From Trogon surrucura (taxonomy: Eukaryota; Chordata; Aves; Trogoniformes; Trogonidae), in the NCBI GenBank assembly GCA_020746105.1, contig CM036618.1:115451308-115515307 (forward strand): a DNA stretch of 64,000 bases. The letters are read 5' to 3'. A model generated the notes under the pieces. The model was not told the DNA's origin and searched no databases. It saw nothing but the letters and a program-made list of their open reading frames with translations. The stretch's first letter is position 1. Each line of letters begins with the position of its first letter. Made by a program: the position numbers and the translations under genes. Shown in pieces: positions 55,201 through 64,000 of this stretch.

Positions 55201-58200
55201 CCTGCCCAGGGATCCTTATATGTTCCAGTCCCGGGGGTGCGATGCAGCAGAAATAGCTCCTGCCTCTCCTCTGCTGAAAGAGAAGTGGCCGAACACTTTC
55301 TTTACCCTGGGCTGCTCCTGTTTGTTTTAAAAGGATTGGGTTGTTGGGTTTTTTTGAGGTGCTGCTTGTACACAGTCAGTCTTGGGACAGCCCCCAGCTT
55401 CATGTTTCTTCCTCGGGGCTCTTGCGAGAGGTCTCAGAGATTTTGAATTTTTGGACCAAGTGTAAACAAACTGCCTTTAACTATATTAATGGAAGCAGTG
55501 GGGCTTTGCAGCATTTTGGAGGGGGGGCACTTGCTGCCTGGTGGTGACAAAACCAAGCTCTCCTCTTGCAGACGACGCTGACCAAAATCAAGGTCCGAGG
55601 CCGTACGTGTCAGCAGAGCCCCACCACCCTGAGCAAAGCACGGCCGCCCTTGCTCCCTGGCCTCCTCAGATCACAGCACAGCCTCGCCAGGAGCCCTCGG
55701 CCAGCTCCCTAGGACAGATTAAGTTCAATCCCACAGTACGACACATTGTGATCAACGAGCACAAGGATGTCACGTTTAACTGCTCCATCAGAGTACCTCA
55801 GCTGCTGCTCAGGCCGGATGCCCCAGGCATTTCCTTGTGGAAGGATGGGAGGGAGCTGCACGCGCTGGACCACATCGCCACCAGCCACTTTGAGATCCCG
55901 GACGACGAGGAAGTGGCAATGACATCCACCTTCAGGTAACCAGTGTCTACCCTGGAGGGCTGCTCTACACATTGGCTCCTGGAAAAGAGACGGGAGACCA
56001 GGCAGCTTGCAGGGGCTTGGGACTGCAGGCACTGCCTAGTCCCCAAAGCTTGGCTTTCCAAGCCCAGCTTCTGTCAGTGTGTGCTGTGGGGTGGTTGGAA
56101 CCAATTGAAACATACCCCTAGGCCGGCAGCGTTGCCGTGATCTTCTCCGAGGGTCTCCCTGACAAAGCCCTGACATGGTCTCCGTTCTCTCTGGCAGCAT
56201 CATTGCCGCCCAGCGCTCGGATAACGGCTCCTACGTCTGTAAACTCAACCTCTCTGGCATGGAGGTGGTGTCGGATCCCATCTTGGTACAGCTGGAAGGT
56301 GAGCTGGAGGAAGGCCAGATGGACATGCAAGAGGTCCAGAGCATTGTGCCCTGGCTGAGTGACAGCCCCAGGGACCGTGATCTAGGAGCTGTCCTCCAGA
56401 AATGGGGAGTCCTGGCTGGGAAGAGGCTTGTTGCTGGAACTGGGCAGAGCCCCGGGCAGGGCAGTTTGGAGTTGTTGACAGGGCTGCGTTGCCGAGCTCT
56501 CTGAATCTCTAGCTTCTGTACTTGTGTCTGTGCAGGGCTCCCACACTTTATTCACCAGCCTGGGAAGCTGAACGTCACCAAGAACAGTCCCTTCAACCTC
56601 ACATGCCAAGCTGTGGGCCCGCCAGACCCTGTGGAGATCTACTGGTTTCGTGACAACATCCAAGTCAACACGAAGCCCCACATCTCCCCGTCAGTCCTGA
56701 CCGTGCCAGGTGAGCCCAGCAGTGTTCTTGCCATGACCAGCTGCGACACCTCTGTGTGGTGGGGTGGGAAGGGGATTTGTACCACCTCGCTGGCCCCTCC
56801 TGTTAGGCAGGGCCCGTGCTGCCATGCGCCGTCACAAGGCCTTTGCAGCCTTCTTTGGTTGTGCGTTGCTGATGCTTGGCTGGAAAGCTCAGTGCAGCTT
56901 AATTTCTCAGGTGGTCTGGCATAAAATACGGCTGTCAAATTTACTGGTAGTCCCATCTTAATGTCTCTGGCAGACCTGGGCTTGGCCCCTGCAGTGTGTC
57001 TCCATACCAGCCTGGTGGAGCACAGGGAGCAAAGTCCTTCAGGTATCACAAAACCCATCAAGGTTTTGCTGAAAAGGCAAAAGAGAGGAGGCATTGCTCG
57101 ATTTGCTCATGAGGAGGAAGCCACTAGCTGATTAGCAGCCAGGCTATAACTGACTCTGTGTCCAAAGACGGGCTTTAAAAGGCAGTGAAAGCCGGAAGAA
57201 GTGACTCATTCCTCTTGGATGTTCTTTGCATCCTGCTGGCACGCGTTAGGTCGGGTTGTTCGTACGGCCCTCTCCTGGCCCAGGAGCCCTCTCACAGTGA
57301 AAGGCAGAGTGGCTGGGGCAAGCAAACGCTCGGTGTGCCCGGCACACCGTGGTGAACCCTTTGCCTTGCAGCAGCAGGGAGCAACATGCCCAGGAGGGAC
57401 AACCTTACACCTCTGGTAAAGTCCTTTGCATGAAATGAAAATCCTGAGTGCTTTTGCTGCACGGGGTCATCTCACTCAGGCTGTACCAATACCCCAGGGG
57501 AAACAAGAAGCTGTCTGCTCTCGGCTATTTCCAGTGGCCCCCAAAAGCAGTCATTCTTTGTTACCAGCTGGGAGATTTGAGCAATCTTGGAAAAGCAATA
57601 AGTCATCTGATTCCAGCCGTGGTGGTGGTGGGCTCTTCTGCTTTCTGCCATTCCGTTTTTTTGAACACGCTTACTCAGGAGGTTGTGCAATGGTACCGGA
57701 GAAACATACGGTGCTGCTTGCACTGACGGGCAGCACACATGTGGTTGCGGTGTGGAAGATGAGTGAGCTGGATCTGTGGGGGTCACCCCAGGGCAGGTGG
57801 CACAGCAAGTGCAAAATAAAAGGTCTTTTATGCTGCTGGGAAAAACTAAAGAAAGAAAGGAAGCTGCAAGGGTTTTCCGTGAACAGCAGGAGGAGAATTG
57901 GTGCAATTTGGATGTTTTGTGTGGGACCAGTGAACAGGTCCTTGTTTTTCTCCCCACAGGTCTTAATGAATCAGCGCTGTTCAGCTGCGAGGCTCACAAC
58001 AGAAAAGGGCTGACGGTATCCAGCCAAGGGCTGATCAACGTGAAAGGTAAGCAGCAACGTGCTGCTGGCTTTTTCTGTTGACTACATGTGTCCAAGCAGG
58101 AGCTGTCCTGATCTCCACCCTTTCCAGAAGTCGTTCTGCATGAGCTGAAGAAGATGTTTTTAGGACCTCCATACGGATTTCCTCCCTTTCTAAACCTATA

Positions 58201-61120
58201 TTTTAAATCAAGTAGTAGTAGCGTGGTCACCCAGTGATGTTCTGTCATCCCAGTATCGCTGCTGTGGTAGGAAGCACCAAAAAGCACATTTGAAAGAAGG
58301 GCTGTTGGCCCCAGAGCAGGTTTCGGAAGGGCTGTATCACTCTTTTCCTTCCTTCACTACAGGGACCGTGTTAGCAGTTTCCCATAGGAAAAGGTGAAAA
58401 TTCCTGACATTCCTGGTGGAAGTCACTCGGGCAATGTGAGGAAGGTGTTCCCCAAAATGTATCATTGCCTCTAAGTGGCCCAGAGAGCTCACAAATACAG
58501 AACATGGTCAAAATAGTTCTGCAAATGACTTTTTTTCTGCTTCCCTGTCCAGTGGTCCAAAACATCCGGTAAAGGATGCCGCTGCAGCTGTAGCCAGGGC
58601 AGTACCAGGGGTTCACACGCAGTCGCTTTGGGCCCTGGGAGCTGCCAGAGGGGAGCCAGAGGTGCCACGTTTGTGCTTAGACCTCCAGCTGACAGCCTTT
58701 GATTTTTCCCTGCAGGGATACCATCCGCTCCCACTGACGTGCATGTCCTCAACCGAACGGCCCACAGTATCCTGATATCTTGGGAGCCGGGCTTTGATGC
58801 ATTCTCTGCCTTGAACAGCTGCAGTGTCCAGGTAAGTGACCGTAACCCGCCATGTCCCTGCAACCCTCCTCACACGGATCTTCCAATATGGGTGGCAATC
58901 AGTGTTGTTTGGCACAAACCTCCTGGTCAAGTGCTTTACCAGCCAAGCAGCCTTCCCACTGGGGTTTAGAGGTGGAAGTTTCTCTTGACTCTCCACTCCT
59001 TGCAAGTACTGGGAAAGAGCTGAGGGGCTGCTGGTCTCCCAGAGAAGCCAGGAAATGCCATCTCTGTGCAGGTAGTTTCCACCTGCCCTATCTGTTTGAT
59101 GTTGCCAGATTTCCCAGTGCAAGCCCACTGCTTGCTGTCTTGTCGATATGTTTTTTTTTGTACTGGTTAATCTCTGCTCCAGCTGAGATAATGCATGGAA
59201 AGAGGCAGTGTCTGAAGCCAGGTAAAAGTGAAAGGACTCACAGGGAGGAAAGGTACCAGAGCTAATATTAGCTCTGCGTCCACTGCTGCCTTCCAGCTGG
59301 AGCTTGGGAAGTGGGGTGGAGAGCCAAAGAATTTCCTATGACTTAACATTCACAGTCTGTCATTCGGAAATAGCCTTTCGAGTTGGAAAACAAGACATAA
59401 TTTCTGGCAAAAACACAGCTGTGACTAAGCCTTTTCGCTACTGTCCCCTTTGATAATCCCCTTGCTCGGGATAGTGTGGCCCACCGACCAAGTGACTCAT
59501 TCCTGAGCACTCCGGTGCTTCAAAGGGAAGCTCTTGCTGTCACATCTGGCAAATTCAAGTTTTTTCAATTTGCAAAAAGCCTGATTTTTTTTTTTTTTTA
59601 AATAAATTAGTCTGATGGATTCACTCCAGAAGACACTTTCGTTTTGGCTGGAAAATACCATCCTAAGCATGCTAGGCTACCCAGGGGGGTAGTCTTGTTT
59701 CTTAAGCAGAAGGGCAGGTCTTCTGCCACCCCAAAACCATGCTTGGAGGCTTTTGAGAAGGCTGTGTGACCTACTGCTTGTGGCTCAGGCCGAAACACGT
59801 CCTGTGGGTTGTCCTCCAAGTTAACTGTCTCTCTTGCACTGGCATTCCTTGTTCTTGCTCTTCCCTTTTTCCTCTCACCCTCCCAGCCCAGGATACTCTC
59901 AGGGTGCTTCCCACAAAAGGAGACTTTTTCTGGAGAGCTGCAAGGGCTGCGTGAGCATCTACATGCTCAACAGCTTTGGGGAGAGAGCAATTTCTCTCCG
60001 TGTAAAAAGCGCAACTTGTTTTTAGTGCGTTGAATTCCCCAGTGCTGCTAAATGTAACAATGGAGCCTGGCAAGGTCTGTGATTAGTCCTGCAACATCTG
60101 TTTGCAATAAGTCCTGTGGTCTAATGAGGTGTTCCATGAAAAAGGACTTTCCTTTGTTTGTCCGGTAGTGTTATCAGGTGCTTCTTTTGCTCCGTGCCAC
60201 AAGAAACAGCAAATCATCCCTCCCTCTTCCTTTCCACAGCAATGGCGATTTCACTGCAACTCTTTCTCCTCTGCACGCACTGGAGCCCTTGCCCTGAGCC
60301 CCACGAAGGGCCCACCGCCGGCGTTCCACTCGGCGAGCCGAGGCAGCGTGCAGGAACGAGGCCTCGCCGGTGTTTGGATGGGAGGCAGGGAGAGAGGCAG
60401 GGCTCTGAATCCTGTTTACAGGCGTTAAAATCACTGCTGTGTGTCTCAGCCAGCAGGTTGCTGCTGACTAATCCCTGTTTGTGGACTGATTTTTCAATTA
60501 AGGTTGAGGAAGCCATTCCACGAAGCAATGTCTCACTTCTGATCTTCAACACCTCGGTGCCTCCCCACATGTATCACATTCAGCAGCTGGAGCCCATGGT
60601 GGACTACAACATCTGCGTTTCCTGCAGGAATGAAGTCGGCTGGTCAGAGTTTAGCCCCTGGATAACTGCCAGCACCACAGAGGGAGGTAGGAAATGAGTA
60701 GTGAAGACTGAGTAGGGCTTCCCCGCCTTGGCTGTGCAGTTGCAGGGCTCTCTGGATGGCACCCTGGTCCAGAGTCATGGTTGCTCATGTAGTAGGACAT
60801 CTCGACTCTGTTGATTTGAGGACAGAAATTTACCCTTGGGAGGTCACCTGCTGGAATTGTTAAAGGCTGTAGGAAATACCGTGTGCTTTCTGGTTGAGCT
60901 ACAGCTCATTTTCCATCAGGCTATCACATCCCTGCTCCCCTCAGTTTCTTTCTCTTTGATTCCTGCAGCTCCCACCACTCCACCGCTGAACGTCACAGTG
61001 TTGTTCAATGAATCCAGCTCCTCCCTGGAGATCCGGTGGGTGAAGCCACCCCTGGGGAGGATCCACGGGGAACTGCAGGGTTATCACATCTGGTACAGGT
61101 GGCAGAGCTCCAAGGGGTTG
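52114..61120 (+). CDS. MERTK: MERTK, receptor tyrosine kinase, exons 1-8 (3' part outside)
   Basis: MERTK is a TAM-family receptor (with TYRO3 and AXL) that binds GAS6 and protein S through its Ig domains and drives uptake of apoptotic cells by macrophages and retinal epithelium. Exons: 52114-52162, 55572-55935, 56198-56298, 56536-56709, 57960-58046, 58716-58831, 60503-60686, 60969-61120. All have AG/GT ends. They sum to 1227 nt (409 codons), in frame without stops. The encoded order is signal peptide, variable stalk, Ig1, Ig2, FN3-1 and the first half of FN3-2. The next exon, the transmembrane segment and the kinase are beyond the right edge. Position next to ANAPC1, head to head, matches mammals. 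Confidence 0.95.
52163..55571 (+). other. MERTK: MERTK intron 1
   Basis: The largest intron in this part of the gene, 3.4 kb. Two AP-1 heptamers (53640, 55020) and a T17 run near 54113 were noted. No exon or mobile element was recognised. Open frames here (for example 54901-55446) are not supported by any family resemblance. Confidence 0.6.
55572..55935 (+). CDS. MERTK: MERTK exon 2, N-terminal stalk and first part of Ig1
   Basis: The first half is a poorly conserved Pro/Gln-rich stalk. The second half starts Ig domain 1: [16 protein letters not shown] contains the first conserved cysteine and a potential N-glycosylation site, and [10 protein letters not shown] holds the core tryptophan. The exon ends at TTCAG|GTAACC, leaving two bases of a Ser codon. 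Phase: 2+360+2. Confidence 0.93.
56198..56298 (+). CDS. MERTK: MERTK exon 3, end of Ig1
   Basis: [15 protein letters not shown] contains the second cysteine and the D-x-G-x-Y-x-C signature of Ig domains. [13 protein letters not shown] closes the domain. The segment corresponds to the family pattern R-S-D-N-G-S-Y-x-C-K. Phase: 1+99+1. Confidence 0.95.
56536..56709 (+). CDS. MERTK: MERTK exon 4, first part of Ig2
   Basis: [20 protein letters not shown] leads to [19 protein letters not shown], with the first cysteine and core tryptophan of Ig domain 2. SPSVLTVPG ends the exon. N-V-T is a potential glycosylation site. Phase: 2+171+1. Confidence 0.96.
57960..58046 (+). CDS. MERTK: MERTK exon 5, end of Ig2
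   Basis: [20 protein letters not shown] contains the second cysteine of Ig2. The sequence F-S-C-E-A-H-N-x-K-G-L-T-V-S is diagnostic for MERTK. Phase: 2+84+1. Confidence 0.96.
58716..58831 (+). CDS. MERTK: MERTK exon 6, first part of FN3 domain 1
   Basis: [20 protein letters not shown], then [18 protein letters not shown]. This is the start of a fibronectin type III domain (P-x-x-P-x-x-V, then the core W). Phase: 2+114. Confidence 0.96.
58832..60502 (+). other. MERTK: MERTK intron 6
   Basis: 1.67 kb without a recognised exon or mobile element. One AP-1 heptamer lies at 59493. There is a T16 run near 59586. Confidence 0.6.
60503..60686 (+). CDS. MERTK: MERTK exon 7, end of FN3 domain 1
   Basis: The exon encodes [40 protein letters not shown] and TASTTEGG. 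The N-E-x-G-W-S motif and the T-T-E-G linker into FN3-2 match MERTK. The acceptor is TTAAG, with a weak pyrimidine tract. Phase: 183+1. Confidence 0.95.
60969..61120 (+). CDS. MERTK: MERTK exon 8, first half of FN3 domain 2
   Basis: [47 protein letters not shown], then a GTAAGT donor. The core W and the G-E-L-x-G-Y motif of the second FN3 domain are present. This is the last MERTK exon found in the window. Phase: 2+150. Confidence 0.95.
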
Positions 61121-64000
61121 GTAAGTCACCAGTGAATGGGTAAAGCCTAGAAAAGATCCCAGCAGACATCAAGCAGGGATGCCTAGTTTGGTCTTGGTGC
61201 TTCCTAATACTCCTTTTGACCTTATTTGTCTGCTGTTTTGTGCTTTCGTCTGGGCTTTTTTAATATAAGTGTCCTCTCTCTTGTGTGTTTGTGTAACTCA
61301 CGGCAATGCCCTAAATCATTGATATTGAGAAGCAGCAGTTTTGCTTGAAGGAGACAAGAGGTTTCCGATTCTCTAAACTACAAATGAGATGCTTTTTCCA
61401 GTCTTTGGTATGGCCTTTGGAGTGGCAGTCATGGATCGGCAGCAATTTCGGCAATGGAGTCAGTCGTAAGGTGCTTGAGAGAATGTGTTCCCTGGTTTTT
61501 GAGTCCTTCCTTACTCAGCTGGGATTTATTCCATGCGTGAACTCATCTGCAAACCCGCGGCACGGAGCTTCATAGCTTGGAGAACAGTGCCGGCGACCTG
61601 TCCGTGAGTGTAACAAAGTCATCTGGCACAAACCTCGCTTGCCTTTCGCAGGATTTGGGAAGTGGTCTTCAGGAACTTGCTATGGCGAGGTTGGCCTGAC
61701 CTCTCAGGCAGTCCTGGCTCATCTCAGCCACTGGGCAAAGGAACATCTCATCCCGTCCAGGCTGTGCCGTTGGTCAGGGAGCCTCTGGCACATTCTGCAG
61801 AGGTATCCAGCTTTTACCTCTGCGCTGTGGTTTGGTCTTCCTCTGTCCTGGGCTGAAAGCTCAGAGAGGCACCAACAGGCTGAACCCGATGTGGAAAAAG
61901 TGACTCACGACCTATTTTTTGTAGGATGCTGCATTTTCTGTTCTCCTTTTGTGCCTCTGAAAAAAGAGCGTGTATAGATCCAGACCAAGTGAAGTAAGGG
62001 AAACAATATTATGGTCTTGTGACTAACATGGGAAAAAAAAATGCTGACATATTTGTCGTCTCTCAAGCAGAAAGCAAAAACCAGGACTTGCCCTTTAAGC
62101 CCTGGGAGAATGTCTTTTGTTGTTGTTGTTGTTTTTTACAAATTCCCCCTGTCAAATGCTTATGGGGTGAAATTCCTGCTTGGGTGAATAGTTGTTCTCA
62201 TTAACACTGGCTTTCAGGAAGCTCAAAAAACCCATCTAGTGGGGAGGGAGTTAGAAGGGAGGTAACTGTGCAAGGGCCCTTGGCTCTCTGCAGACTGAAG
62301 GAAGCAGTTGTGCTCATTGTGGATTTGTTTCGTCAGCCTCCAAATGTTATGGAATGCATAAACGCGTGGCAGAGCCAGCCAAGGGCAGGGGCTACCACAT
62401 TTTTTTTTTGAGAGGAGCAGAAATGGCTTGAGCAGAGCACTGTGGGCTGGTGTGGTGCTCAGTTCTCCGGCTCATCCCTGAGGGGCTCCTGAGCCCACAG
62501 ACAGACAACCTGAAGCACAAGAGCAAAGTGCTGGCTGCGGAGTGGAGCTCTGATTTTTCAGAAAACAAGTCTCTGAGTTTTTTGGCCCCTGACAGGCTAA
62601 ATATGAAATGACCGCAAATAACCCATCAGTTTAACAACTCCTGCAGGATAAAGGCAAGGGAGTCCTGTATTTCTGTGTCAGCAGGGCCACCTGCAGGCCT
62701 CTTCTCTACCACGAGCTTAAAAGCCACTTTGAAAACTTCCAAAAAGTTGCTCTGTTTGATTCCTAAACCACTGGTTCTTGCCTGAGCCAAGGCTGCCGGA
62801 GCTGGGACGTGAAGAAATTCCTCAACTACCACAAAGCTCATAAAAAACCATTAACTTCGGCAGTTCCAGCCTGCCAGGACGGCTCATGCTCTCCATGGTC
62901 TGTTTGATATCAGCTGGGTTCTGTCCTTAGATGACACAGAGCAGAGCTGCCTGTGATACCAAGGGATCCCGGCGCAATTTTTAGGCTGACAGGAGGGAAA
63001 GGGTCTTGCGCACAGTTCTGCCGAATGAATGCAAGCACAGGAGCAGCTTGGGAATCATCTCACGCCACCGCCCCGTGGCACAGACATGCTGCTGGCACCG
63101 AGGCATGTTTCACATCCATTTCTATAGCTTTCTGATGACTGCCAAGAGAAACTGTTTCCCTCAGAGAGGCTCTGATTTCCTTCCCCTTGCCTGCTGATCC
63201 TCCTCGGCTGCTGCATTCGCTCGGCCGCATGATGTTCAGCCAGCTTAAGGAGCTGGCCTCTGCCAGCCGCAGCAGCCTGCCAGATGTTTTTGGACGCCAC
63301 TGGGCAGCTGTTTTGCAGCTGGTGGTCAGCGGGGAGCAGCAGCAGCAGCAGCAGCACTTTCTCAGATGAAGTAGTCTGGGAAACAGCAGGGAATTTGCAG
63401 GGAAAGACTTGGTTTTTTTAACCAGGGAAAGAGGCCTGTGCCACAGAGCGTGCCGCCTCCTGCCATGTTACCTGGCAAGGAAACACACCCTTAAAACTGG
63501 AAATATTATTGGCCCAATGCAAAAACCACAGACAGAAAATATCTGCCCTAAGATCTACTTTCTGTGGCAGTGTGCTTGAATGATCAAGCCAGGAGCTTTG
63601 TGGCTGAAAGTGGTCAGAGATGTTCCATTGAGGCCTCACGGGTGCCAGGGCTCACAGGGCTGCCCAGCATGAGCTCTGGGCACCCTTGGCTGGCAGGAAA
63701 GATGGATGCAAACCTACTCTCGCTGAGCCGACCACAATGAAGGCCAGGGGACAAAATCTAGGCTACTACCAGTGCGTAAAATGCACCCCCTTGTCTTGTG
63801 AGATCGCTTTCCTGCCTCTTTTCTGGCTCAGGCTGCTGGTCCTGCTGCTGTTGACAAGCAAAGGGCTACAGTGGCACTAGGTTTGAACGGGAAATGCTGC
63901 TCAGCCCCTTTTCAGATCCCATCCGGCTCTCACAGGCAGGGCTATTATTCTCTGTAAATAACTCGGGGCTGCATTTCCTCTGGGCCTGTGAAAGTAAAGC
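61121..64000 (+). other. MERTK: MERTK intron 8, beginning
   Basis: No exon encoding the rest of FN3 domain 2 could be found, so the intron continues beyond the edge. A (CAG)n-type run of seven units is at about 63335-63356, a GTT run at about 62117-62132 and an AP-1 heptamer at 61901. Confidence 0.6.
63335..63356. repeat. Short (AGC)n microsatellite
   Basis: Seven uninterrupted AGC units in MERTK intron 8. It is too short to suggest instability, but could be polymorphic. Confidence 0.85.

Overview
The window is vertebrate genomic DNA, almost certainly from a bird. It holds several truncated CR1 LINE copies. Its coding exons are close to, but not identical with, their mammalian orthologues. 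Its introns are compact: all 47 coding exons of ANAPC1 fit in 22.6 kb. No bacterial or viral coding content was recognised.

Three protein-coding genes are present, in the order seen in human 2q13: BCL2L11 (+), ANAPC1 (-), MERTK (+). From 1 to about 9.7 kb lies the 3' end of BCL2L11 (BIM): intron sequence, the BH3 exon (3125-3237), an intron carrying a CR1 copy, the terminal coding exon (6534-6623) and a 3' UTR of about 3.1 kb ending near the AATAAA at 9687. From 9.7 to 25.4 kb there is intergenic DNA with CR1 scraps, a cluster of four unrelated tandem arrays at 15.7-17.7 kb, an unusual density of AP-1-type heptamers at 14.5-25 kb, and a 963-base open frame that I do not accept as a gene. From 25.4 to 48.3 kb ANAPC1 is complete on the minus strand. 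My 47 exon boundaries give a CDS of 5853 nt (1950 codons plus stop), in frame throughout. A CpG-rich promoter with YY1-type motifs covers its first exon. From 48.4 to 51.9 kb is a divergent intergenic segment with a CR1 tail and an inverted 25-bp repeat. From 52.1 kb to the right edge is the 5' half of MERTK: exons 1-8, from the signal peptide through two Ig domains, the first FN3 domain and half of the second. The rest of the gene lies outside.

The genes do not form an operon. Functionally they are a pro-apoptotic BH3-only protein, the largest scaffold of the anaphase-promoting complex, and a TAM-family receptor tyrosine kinase. The most informative non-coding signals are in the BCL2L11 3' UTR. 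There, seed matches for three families of the miR-17~92 cluster, a miR-24 site and three Pumilio elements occur together. The tandem-repeat hotspot and the AP-1/MARE cluster downstream of BCL2L11 come next.

All exon coordinates come from reading splice signals, reading frame and remembered family sequence. No alignment or search was run.
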